This document shows, piece after piece, positions 1 through 9,086 of a stretch of DNA of 64,000 nt (positions within the stretch are counted from its first letter, which is position 1; the number at the start of each line of letters is the position of its first letter). The stretch covers positions 26,426,066-26,490,065 of the forward strand of contig CM055093.1 in NCBI GenBank assembly GCA_029204225.1, given 5' to 3'. This DNA is from Diphasiastrum complanatum (lineage: Eukaryota; Streptophyta; Lycopodiopsida; Lycopodiales; Lycopodiaceae). The translations under genes were made by a program, and so were the position numbers. The notes beneath the pieces are model-generated. The model made no database searches. It was not told the origin of the DNA and was given only the letters and a program-made list of their open reading frames with translations.

Positions 1-1
1 C

Positions 2-2171
2 TCCAGCAGCTGGGCAATCGCTGATTGGCCTGTTCCCACAGATGTCCACCATGTTCGTATGTTTCTTGGTCTCGCTACTCACCTTCGTCGTCCTGTTCCT
101 CACTTTGCCACTGTGGCTGCCCCTCTTCATGCCCTTTTGAAGAAGTCTAGTGCTTTTGTTTGGACTTCTGATTGTCAGTTCGCCTTTGACACTCTTCGTC
201 GTGCTGTTGTGGAGGCCTCTGTCCTGTGTTTACCACAGTTTGATCATAAATTTATTGTGAGACCGATGCTAGTAATGTTGGTTTGGGTGCCTTGCTTCAT
301 CAGTCTCAGTGTATTATTGCTTATGAGTCGCGTCGTTTACGCTCTTATGAGCAACGTTATTTTGTCCATGAGAAAGAGCTTCTTGCCATTATCTATGCTC
401 TTAAGAAGTGGCGCCATTACCTGTACCGTGTTCCTTTTGATATCGTTACTGATCATCAGTCCTTACGTTATCTCTTCTCCCAGCGTGATCTTAGTGATCG
501 TCAGTTTCGTTGGTTGCAGTTTTTACAATCTTTTGATTTTTCTATTTTGTATCGTCCTGGTCGTGCTAACACTGCTGCTGACGCATTGTCTAGACTTCCT
601 GCTTTATTGAATACCCTTGTTGCCACGATCCCTTCCTGGTTTGATGATCTTCCATCTGCTTATCTTACATGTTCTGATTTTCGTGATGTTTATAGTTCTG
701 CTCCACCTATGTCGTCTTCACCTCATCAGGCTTATTCCATTGTTGACCACCGTCTTTATCATTATGGTTCTCTTTGTATTCCTAGTTCTTTGGGTATCCG
801 TTCTCAGTTGTTGTCGGATGCTCATTCGTCCCAAGTTGGGGGTCATTTTGGTTTTCAGAAGTCTTATGCTCGTCTTAAGGATCATTTCTATTGGCCATCC
901 CTTAGGAAAGATCTTGTTGTACTTATTCGTACCTGTCCTTTCTGCTTACGTAATAAGTACTCCCATGCTAACTCCGCTGGTTTGCTTCAGAGTTGGCCTA
1001 TTCCTCACCGCCAGTGGACTGATATTTCTATGGACTTCATCATTGGCCTTCCCCGCACCCGTCGTGGTCAGGATTCATGTATGGTGGTAGTTGACAGGTT
1101 CTCGAAACAGGCACATTTCATACCCGTCCGCAGTACTATCACAGCAGAGCAGTGTGCACGCTTGTTCCTTTCAAAGATATTTCGCCTTACATGGGTTTCC
1201 TCGTACTATCCTTTCTGATCGGGATAGTAAGTTTACATCATTGTTCTGGACAGAGCTTATGCGTATATTGGATGTACAGCTTTTTATGGGGTCTGCTTAT
1301 CATTCTACTTCTGATGGGCAGTCTGAGGTCCTTAACAGGATCCTTGAGGATTATTTGCGCCATTTTGTTACTCCTTCAGGGAAGGATTGGGATCAGCACT
1401 TATGTTTGGCAGAGTATAGCTATAACAGCTCTGTTAGTACCAGCACCGGCGTTGCACCATTTTTATTATCTCATGGTTATGTACCATCTTTTACCTAGTA
1501 TTCCTCTTCCTCCCGAGGATACACCTGTGACACTGTCTTCATTTCTATCAGGTGCTCGCGAGCTTATTCTCCATGCCAGTTCCCATTTGCAGCAGGTCCA
1601 GCAGCGTTATCAGGCTTCAGTTGATCGTCATCGACGTCATGTTGAGTTTCATGTTGGTGATATGGTATATCTACGCCTACGGTTTGCACGTCATCATTTT
1701 ATTCAGGGCCATGCTTCTACTAAGAAGCTTGCACCACGTTATTATGGGCCTTATTGTATATTGGAGGTTCTTAGTCCAGTTACATATCGTCTTCAGCTTC
1801 CTGCTTCCACACGTGCCTGCGATATATTCCATGTCAGTTTATTACGTGCTGCTATTGAGGATGATGCTCCTCGTGATGCTGAGTTTCCTACTTCACCGGA
1901 TCTCTTTCCTTTATTACCTGCTGCTATCCTTCAGGTGCGTTTGCATCATAGTCGACGTCGCCGGCAGATTCAGTTCCTAGTCCAGTGGGATGGTCGTCCT
2001 GTTGAGGAGGCCACATGGGAGCCTATTGATGTCTTTTATCATACACCGTCACTTGCGGATCAGGCTCGTGCTCTTGCCGCACTTGTTGATTCCTCTACAT
2101 CAGCTGTTGCTCCAGTTGTTACTACACCAGATGCTGTCCCAGTTGATCCTCCAGGGCTTGCTGTTACTTGA
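2..2171 (+). pseudogene. Ty3/gypsy chromovirus pol remnant (RT end, RNase H, integrase, chromodomain), cut by window edge
   Basis: The 3' half of a gypsy polyprotein, entered mid-gene at the left edge. Frame 2 gives the end of RT (DWPVP...VRMFLGLA) up to about 260. A one-base shift then leads into RNase H (YFVHEKELLAIIYALKKW, TDHQSLRYL, TAADALSRLP) and the integrase zinc finger (CPFCLRNK) and core (WTDISMDFIIGLP) up to about 1190. A second shift continues the core ([28 protein letters not shown]) to about 1490. A third shift leads to the integrase C-terminus (GDMVYLRLRF, LAPRYYGPYCILEV) and a chromodomain (QFLVQWDGRPVEEATWEP, about 1970-2030). At least three frameshifts make it non-functional. 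The order RT-RNase H-IN-chromodomain is the chromovirus order. It is not the same family as the element at 7305-13575, from which its protein differs widely. Confidence 0.93.
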
Positions 2172-2209
2172 TCCAGTCCTTTATGGCAGTTGGGTCTTAT
2201 TTTTGTGTC

Positions 2210-2706
2210 GGGGAGAGTTATGGACTCGGCTCATTACATTCGCCATGTCCATTTACATTTACTTTACTTTATGCATAGGCAGGCTTTGGGCCCTTTTTTA
2301 TTCATTATTTGACATTTAGACTATTATTGACATTTAGACCATATTATTGGCCTTGGGCCCTATGATTCACTATATTGGTTATTTGGTCATATTACTGAGA
2401 GTGGGGGCCTTCTTGGAGGGCGCACTATTTTCCCTCTCAGTTTGGCCCTAGCCACTGGAAGCTTCCTTTTAGGGCTTCCTCTTGGCTATAAGTAGGGATT
2501 CTGTGTCATTTGTTACTTGGCTTATGATATGATCTCCTTCGTTAGTCTCTTTAAGCTTTCTCTCTCCTGCTTTCTAGGGTTAAGTCTTGCTTATGTGATG
2601 CTTTCATAGACTAAATCTAGATCAGTCGTGGCTACGTTCATAACTCATGACCTCTGTGACTCAAAACAGTCCTAGTAGAGTAGAAATCGCCCTATCTCCA
2701 CTTTAC
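2210..2706 (+). mobile_element. Polypurine tract and 3' LTR of the preceding gypsy element
   Basis: A purine run (CGGGGAGAG, 2210-2218) lies 40 bp after the pol stop, as expected for plus-strand priming. The following ~490 bp has LTR character: a TATA-like TATAAG at about 2487-2493, a pyrimidine-rich stretch after it, and no coding. The start (about 2218) is fixed by the PPT. The end (about 2706, at TTTACA) is a guess, because no second LTR copy is in the window. Confidence 0.6.
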
Positions 2707-4100
2707 AAAACTTGTTTTGGATCATTCATCAATAAATTATGGATAATCATTCACAAACTCTTGTAAAAAGTAAACTGATGATTGATTCTCATTCATGTGA
2801 GATAAGTATTGATGTTTGAATATCATCTACATACTATTAGAATAGTACTTATGAAATGAATCAAACAGAAACATTAGATATTCAATGTACGATGGATTTC
2901 ACGAAGGCGATTTACTGATCTGAATCTTTCTCCATTCAGTTTTGATCATTCTCCACTCAAGAATTGTTGGTTCTCCTAATAGACTGCACACAGAAAAATT
3001 TCTCCTCTCTACGTTCACTCTCTCTCTATATCAAAGCACTCAGCAACAGCAGCAAAACAAGCCATATCAAAAACAAGAGTCATGTCAACATTAATTGATA
3101 TCTCTTGATCAAACTATACCATTTGAAACATCCATGGTGCTTATGTGGGTCAAGTGTACCACTTCTATTGAAGATTTGTTTTGCTTCATTGCGTTTAACT
3201 CTTGTTGTATCTTTGTGAATGCTAGTAGGAGTGAGTTGTTCCATAAAGTGTAATTGTTATTTTGTCACAAGTTGTACACCAAATTTTTATTCCATATAAG
3301 GACCCTTGGATCTATTTGCGCATGTTTGTCACTTTTTGTTGTTGTTATATGGCAGTGGAAGATTGTGATTGGTCAGTCAAGTCTTTGTGGCACATGTAGG
3401 CAGAGCCTTGTTTTTCCTACTTGGTCGCAACATTAATAAATACATGAGTAGTTAAGTTCTTATTGTGCAAATTAGTAGAGTTTTATTACTGGTATCTTGC
3501 AGCAATAAAGTAGATACTTGTGCAACACCAGTGTTCTCGAGTGGGTGCCACGATGTTCACATGAATGCTTATTGGGACTCTTGGTCCATATGAGTAGCAT
3601 GCAGCATACTTGTTTCCAACATACCTACTGGTGCAACACCATTATGCAATGTTGGTGCCATGATATTCATCTGGATACCTTTATTTAGCATGCTTAGTCT
3701 ATAACAACTCAAATGGTGTATATGGGTTTGCAAAAGGATTCCTATCTAAATCATTGTTAAGATGCTCCTTACGATGCCTTCTTTTAGCATTGTAGGCCCA
3801 TCGGACAACCAATAGCTTAACAAAGTTTCATGCCAGCGTTCAACGACTATTTCTTCTTTTGCAGCCTCCATCCTTGTGTTGCAACGTCCAGTTTAGTAAC
3901 AATACTTTGGCGCTACTCATTCTGGATATGCATTATTGTGAGCAATTAAATGACATCGACATTCTAAAATAGCATCTTCTACGAATGTATATTTTGAGTT
4001 TTATATGTTGCAATAGCTTCATCCCCTTCTACCATTATCTCAATAATTGCATCTCTTCTACATAATGCCAACATTGAGAGCAATGCTTTTGTTTGTAGGG
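2707..4100. other. No gene recognised
   Basis: AT-rich sequence with no open frame resembling a known protein and no clear repeat structure. If the exon at 5666-5810 is followed by further exons to the left, this stretch belongs to their intron. Confidence 0.5.
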
Positions 4101-4142
4101 GAGAATTATGGATATATAGACAATACTATGGCCAATATCCTA

Positions 4143-4192
4143 GAACATTCTAGAAAATCTGGAATTATCTTTTATTCAAGAACATTCTAGAA
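4143..4192 (+). promoter_or_regulatory. Paired perfect heat-shock elements
   Basis: GAAcaTTCtaGAA at 4143-4155 is a perfect three-unit nGAAn array. TTCaaGAAcaTTCtaGAA at 4175-4192 is a perfect four-unit array. These are the trimer binding sites of heat-shock transcription factors. They sit 130-180 bp upstream of the TATA box at 4322. Confidence 0.75.
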
Positions 4193-4321
4193 CTTTAACA
4201 ACTCTAAGAGGTTATACATGGTACTCTTAAACTTCTAAAATAGAAGTTTTAAAATAGGAGTTTCCAGATAGATTCCTTTGGACATAAGAATTATAGAAGT
4301 CTCGCAAGCTTCTCCCTCAAC

Positions 4322-4329
4322 TATATAAG
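4322..4329 (+). promoter_or_regulatory. TATA box downstream of the heat-shock elements
   Basis: TATATAAG in the context ACTATATAAGAGTGAGC. It is a strong plant TATA match at the expected distance from the upstream heat-shock elements. Confidence 0.55.
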
Positions 4330-4600
4330 AGTGAGCAATCCCATTGTTTAGCATTCATCACTTGAGACATGGAGCCCATGCTTGTAGTTTCTCATCCTAC
4401 ACTCTTGTACATACTCTCTTTAATATAATGCAAGGATTTCTACATAGTTTCATTGTGTTTTTCCACTCTATGAGCTTTTTTTGCATCCATTTAGTCTACC
4501 ATTCCTTCAAGCACTTCAAGCCATCCATGAAGTATGTGGTTCTTCGATCTTCTTCCTCCACCCAAAGTAGTTAGATCTTTCACATGTTTCAAGCTAGTGA

Positions 4601-5665
4601 TAAGTCGTTCTTATATCAAACACAAACAATTTTGTAGTGCTTATATGTAACCGATCATGTCATCACTTAGTCATTGCCTTCAAATTTAAGACTGAAGAGT
4701 TTGGACAAACTAACTTATGTACAATGTTTTTAGTGTCACAGGGCCCAAATTAGGGCTAGGTGGACATGTCTTGCTATTAGGTGCCCACCTCCCTATTTCG
4801 ATCCAATTTTAACGAGCTCTTCAATCTTCTTAATTTATAACATTTGAGCATTGAAGCTGCTGATCTAATATGTACTCTTTTGTTTCGACAGAATTTTTTA
4901 ATGCTCTTCAAATTTCGCACTTCTTGAGTGATAACCTACAACACTAAGAGCATTGAAGCCACTAAATTGTTGGGAGACAAGACTCAAGATATATAGTCTA
5001 CATTGTACAACGGTGGGATTGCACCTTAAACCCTAGCCAGCACTAACTTCTGCTATAACAAAAGGTCAAGAACATAAACTACAAAAAAGAAAACCTTAAA
5101 TGATTTGGTGATTCACTAGGCCAATTTTTTCCCAATTAAAACAACTAAATTGGCTAGGTTGAAATGCACATTTGAACCGCTCCCAAAATCCGAACAACAA
5201 TAGTAAGGATCACAAAACTTTACTTTCTTACTTTGACAAAGTAATATTGAATGAAAGAAAGAACATCAAAAACCCTATAATAGTAAAAAATTTCAAATAA
5301 ATCCAAGCAACAAGCAATCATGTTTCTATTTCAAATATTCAAGGTTAGCAAAGTTGGATCGAATATTGATTTAAATTTTTTATGACTTCAACCCTCAAAA
5401 CGTGCAAACCTAGTGTATGCTTGACTATCCAATACACACCATTCAACTATGTTTCCTATGCTCAAATGAGATGAAGTTATCTAAACCAAATATCATGATG
5501 ACCTTCTGATGCCTCTGAACATGAATGAAGATTGCATTCAAATTTGAGCACTATGTTTTGAACTTCATTCCATTAAAGTTTTGACAAACAACATGAATGG
5601 TCGTGAAATAGCTCTTATGAATGCAAGCATGTAAAGCATCTTCCATTTGGATGCCTTCATATTAC
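4601..5665. other. No gene recognised; probable intron sequence of the pseudouridine synthase gene
   Basis: AT-rich, without coding similarity. The next exon should open with a glycine-led motif following the phase-0 donor at 5665, and I did not find it on the minus strand down to position 1. Confidence 0.5.
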
Positions 5666-5810
5666 CTCAAATAAACGTAAGATTGTTTGTAACTTCTCAA
5701 TACGCTCCTTCCTTTCATTAATAGAAGTAGATTGATTGATGCCCAAGATTGCAGCTGGCAGTAGATAACTGTAAGTGCGTGAATAACAAGACCACCTTGC
5801 ATCAAAGGAT
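5666..5810 (-). CDS. tRNA pseudouridine synthase (TruA/PUS1 family), exon C
   Basis: 145 nt on the minus strand. It completes the split Lys codon of exon B and then reads SFDARWSCYSRTYSYLLPAA and ILGI, followed by a charged helix (INERKERIEKL) and QTILRLFE. The SFDAR...R.YSYLLPA block is the family's conserved segment after the catalytic region, and LRLFE precedes the usual G-T-H-x-F-H-N block. The acceptor is TCATGTGTAG|A and the donor GAG|GTAATA, both canonical. The open phase (1 nt + 48 codons) matches exon B exactly although exon B is 22.8 kb away. No stops or shifts. Family assignment is from remembered motifs, not a search. It could be a dispersed exon copy, but the phase match and shared strand argue for one gene. 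Confidence 0.82.
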
Positions 5811-5932
5811 CTACACATGACAAGAGTGATTTTATGGTGAGGATATAATATCATCCATGAGGTGAACAAAAGCATGCATGATGGGGTTTCATCTAAAGTT
5901 AGACAACTTCTGTTGATAAATTTAGAAGCCAC

Positions 5933-5934
<2 letters not shown>

Positions 5935-6001
<67 letters not shown>

Positions 6002-6615
6002 TGCCTTAAAGTTGCACTACACATAGCCCTTACCACTCTCAAGAGCCATTTTCTTGCATTGCCCTCTTGCCTTCAAGGTTGTCATCTTCTTTAAGAATGC
6101 CTTTTCTTTGAGGTACTCCTTGTGTTGTAGCAATTATCCTCTTACTTCTTCAAGGCTACCTTTATATTTTTCAAGGGCCAAGATTTTCTTCTCCTAAAGG
6201 CTATTCCTTTCAAGGCTGCAACTCTTGATTGACTATTGTTTAAGAGGACACAAATTTATAAACCCCTACAACCAGCCTAATGCTTTACAAGTTTAAGATG
6301 TCAAAATCGACACAAAGATACCTTGAAGGAGAACTATTTCAAAACAACCCAAAATAGGAAGAAAAATGTCCTGATCCTTCAAGAAGTAGTAGCCTTATGG
6401 AAGAGAATGAAGAACTATTTGAACATGTTCCAAAAGTAGATACATCAAAACAAGCCCAATTCTCGGGAGAGAATTAGAGCAACACAAAGATGAAATCAAG
6501 TCTTGGATGGCAATGGGAGCTGGTAATCTTGGGAAGACAAAGATACCTGTGTTGAGATAATTTTGGACATTGATTGAAGGAGAAGTTCAGGGAAAGTAAA
6601 GCCCTTAACATTAGA

Positions 6616-6694
<79 letters not shown>

Positions 6695-7207
6695 GTGCCT
6701 TAAAGTTGCACTACACATAGCCCTTACCACTCTCAAGAGCCATTTTCTTGCACTGCCCTCTTGCCTTCAAGGTTGTCATCTTCTTTAAGAATGCCTTTTC
6801 TTTGAGGTACTCCTTGTGTTGTAGCAATTATCCTCTTACTTCTTCAAGGCTACCTTTATATTTTTCAAGGGCCAAGATTTTCTTCTCCTAAAGGCTATTC
6901 CTTTCAAGGCTGCAACTCTTGATTGACTATTGTTTAAGAGGACACAAATTTATAAACCCCTACAACCAGCCTAATGCTTTACAAGTTTAAGATGTCAAAT
7001 GAAGAACTATTTGAACATGTTCCAAAAGTAGATACATCAAAACAATCCCAATTCTTGGGAGAGAATTAGAGCAACACAAAGATGAAATCAAGTCTTGGAT
7101 GGCAATGGGAGCTGGTAACCTTGGGAAGACAAAGATGCCTGTGTTGAGATGATTTTGGACATTGATTGAAGGAGAAGTTCAGGGAAAGTAAAGCCCTTAA
7201 CATTAGA

Positions 7208-7269
<62 letters not shown>

Positions 7270-7304
7270 TTTGTGCCATAAAGTTGCACTACACATAGCC
7301 CTTA
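5935..7304 (+). repeat. Tandem array of ~670-bp units, left part (units 1, 2 and start of 3)
   Basis: Each unit opens with a long (CT)n tract (5935-5998, 6619-6691, 7210-7269), followed by TTTGTGCCTTAAAGTTGCAC and about 600 bp of conserved non-coding sequence ending ACATTAGAGTACT. Start-to-start spacing is 684 bp for unit 1 and 591 bp for unit 2, which lacks an internal segment near 6998. Unit 3 is cut at 7304 by a retrotransposon. Apparent reading frames through (CT)n are artefacts. Confidence 0.95.
7300..7304. repeat. Target-site duplication CCTTA (left copy)
   Basis: CCTTA precedes the 5' LTR and is repeated at 13576-13580 after the 3' LTR. Uninterrupted satellite units read AGCCCTTACCACT here, proving the empty site. 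Confidence 0.97.
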
Positions 7305-7662
7305 TGTTACGAGCTCGTAACCAGTGCCGAACCCTAGAGAACACAGATAGGTCAGATACCAACAGTCAGGGTCGTGTCCAGCGTACATGACCAACAGGGC
7401 AAGACAGTGTGAGTAGTGTGCCCCAGCACGGTCCATAGCTATGGCGGGCCTAACACAGCCTAGGGACCCTGTCAGCAGGATAGGGCCCCCAGTTGGGTCC
7501 CGACGTGCAGTCGGCCACGTCAGTGCCACGTGGCCGACACTTGGCAGTAGCATGCTACCAGTCCTCACACTGGGCTAGGAGGGGCTTACTCTATATCAGG
7601 GAGTAGGCAAGGTTGGGTGGATCAGTTAGGTTTGCCCTACTGTGGTGTTAGGAACTATTACA
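7305..7662 (+). repeat. 5' LTR of the chromovirus
   Basis: Begins TGTTACGAGCTCG and ends AACTATTACA, so it has TG...CA ends with a longer TGTTA/TTACA-like symmetry. It contains a TATA-like CTATATCA (7591-7598) and a perfect 11-bp inverted repeat around a G-box (7510-7538). Confidence 0.97.
7510..7538. promoter_or_regulatory. Perfect 11-bp inverted repeat with G-box in the LTR
   Basis: GTCGGCCACGT (7510-7520) and ACGTGGCCGAC (7528-7538) are exact reverse complements separated by 7 bp. The right arm holds CACGTG, the plant G-box core bound by bZIP and bHLH factors. It is kept in the 3' LTR (13423-13451) apart from one spacer change. Confidence 0.75.
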
Positions 7663-7663
7663 C

Positions 7664-7677
7664 TGGTATCATAGCCA
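7664..7677 (+). promoter_or_regulatory. Primer binding site, initiator Met tRNA type
   Basis: TGGTATCATAGCCA starts 2 bp after the LTR. It matches the complement of the plant tRNA-iMet 3' end (TGGTATCAGAGCC) with one mismatch. Confidence 0.9.
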
Positions 7678-8435
7678 TCTCCATCCTAGGGAGTTAGGAG
7701 CAGCAGTAGAGAAAGCTATCAGAAGATAGGAAGTGTTTCTCAGATTCTCAGAGAGGAATAGAGGAGGAGGATCGCTGTAGGAGCAGCCTTCAAACTTCTG
7801 ATTTTCACTGAGAAATCACAGTAGCAAGGAGTCAGATTCCAATTGTAGGTAACTCGCTGGAAAAACAGCTGTTTCTCACTGAGTTCAGAGGATTCTCCAT
7901 AGTTTTCCCAGCAAAATTAGAGAAGGAAGAAGCCAGCACCTCCATCGCTGTATAGCCAGAGACCTGCATCTGATTTCCAGGGAAAAATTTACTGGTTCTC
8001 AGCGAGTTTGAAACCAAAAAAGAGGAGCAGGGCCAGCGCTGCCAGTGCTTCTGAAAATCTGGTTTTTGGACAAGTTTTCGGGCCCCAACGTCAGAGATTT
8101 GGAGCAAGAGGATTCCTACCAGATCAGCGAGCAGGAGACTTCTGAAATTTCAGAATTCAAAAGGGTTTTTGGACTTCAGACTTGCCATTTTGTGGACAAA
8201 TTGAGATGTTGTCAGACCAGCGAGGGGGGATAGCAAAAGTTTCAGATCTTGTTGCACATTTTCCAACCTCAAATCAGTGGAGGAAGAGCTGAAAGGGCTT
8301 CTCTTGATTCTCTCTGTGGAAGTACAATCCTCAGAAACAGCTAAGTCAACTTTCCTTTTACTTGTACAGTTGTAAATTAGTCTTTTAGACTTTTTTTCCT
8401 TCAGAAGTTAAGGTAGCTCTCTTTCAGTTCCGAAG
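7678..8435 (+). other. Untranslated leader of the chromovirus
   Basis: About 760 bp between the PBS and the gag ATG. No open frame of family character. It probably holds packaging and translation signals, none of which I can point to. Confidence 0.7.
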
Positions 8436-9086
8436 ATGACCACTCCTCAGGGACCTGATCAACCCCCGAAGAGAGGCTTCGACGAACTTGAAACAGAAGC
8501 CTTGGCTTACAGAAAAGGGAAGGAACCCATGGAAGTAGAAGAACAGGAACAGTTCGCCGAAGAACTCGACGAATTGGTTACCAAGGAGCAGTTCCTCCAA
8601 TTGGTAACAGAAGTGGATGAACTGAAGTTGGCATTAGCCAATTTCAAGTCCAGTGTGGACGACTCGTTCGCTGAACTCAAAAACTTGATTTTGAGTTCCG
8701 CGAAAGGAAGCCTTCCCTCCACTTCTCAGTTATCCCCTTCTCCACTTCCATCAGTTTCGGGTGAGACTTTACGGTCTCACCCCAGTGTTTTTAAAGATTT
8801 AAAGCCTCCCACTTTTAATGGGGAAGAGAAGGATAGAAATGCAGATATTCTACAAACCTTCCTCAGCAAATGGAAGAACATTCATGCTCTTAAACAGACC
8901 CCTGATCATTTGCAAGCAATTGAGGCCAGTCTTTCTTTAGGGCCTATGGCCTATAGGTGGTGGTTAAATCTCCAGGAGACTGGGCAGACTCCCCGGTCAC
9001 GGAAAGCTTTTGAAGAAGCTTTCCTAAGAGAATTTCTACCAGAAAATGAACTGGATAGAGCCTGGGAAGCCTGGGAAAGAGGATAA
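8436..9086 (+). CDS. Gag, N-terminal part (frameshifted)
   Basis: 216 codons from an ATG that is the first in frame after the leader. It starts with an acidic, Glu-rich helix region (residues 25-85, possible coiled coil). A Ser/Pro linker follows, then the capsid-like retrotransposon gag fold from about residue 120: [28 protein letters not shown] and the YRWWLNL segment. The frame ends early at TAA 9084-9086, in the middle of the capsid domain. The related minus-strand element at 23.9 kb continues through this point, so the break is a disabling indel and not the natural end. The product would assemble virus-like particles in the cytoplasm if intact. Confidence 0.88.
   Translation: MTTPQGPDQPPKRGFDELETEALAYRKGKEPMEVEEQEQFAEELDELVTKEQFLQLVTEVDELKLALANFKSSVDDSFAELKNLILSSAKGSLPSTSQLSPSPLPSVSGETLRSHPSVFKDLKPPTFNGEEKDRNADILQTFLSKWKNIHALKQTPDHLQAIEASLSLGPMAYRWWLNLQETGQTPRSRKAFEEAFLREFLPENELDRAWEAWERG

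Larger units (their letters stand above)
4101..4600 (+). mobile_element. LTR-like segment (probable solo or orphan LTR) with heat-shock elements
   Basis: A purine tract (GTAGGGGAGAA, about 4096-4108) is followed by a non-coding block with a TATA box (TATATAAG, 4322-4329). About 150 bp upstream of the TATA box are two heat-shock-element arrays. This arrangement of PPT, upstream enhancer and TATA is that of a plant LTR with heat-responsive control. I cannot find a partner LTR in the window, and both ends, especially the right one, are approximate. It could instead be a host promoter fragment. The short reading frame at 4344-4574 inside it resembles nothing and is probably chance. Confidence 0.5.

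Noticed and set aside
4344-4574. Small secreted-like protein downstream of the TATA box
   Set aside because: No family, no stop-free conservation evidence, and it lies in LTR-like sequence.
7066-7390. Open frames with Arg-Glu or Ser-Leu repeats at all (CT)n/(GA)n tracts (also 14.1, 15.4, 29.9 and 44.6 kb)
   Set aside because: They exist only because a dinucleotide repeat has no stop codon; the flanks are satellite or intron sequence.
9046-9086. Programmed frameshift between gag and pol in the young chromovirus
   Set aside because: The overlap falls inside the capsid domain, before the CCHC knuckle, and no slippery heptamer or following structure is evident. A related copy continues the domain through this point, so an indel is more likely.
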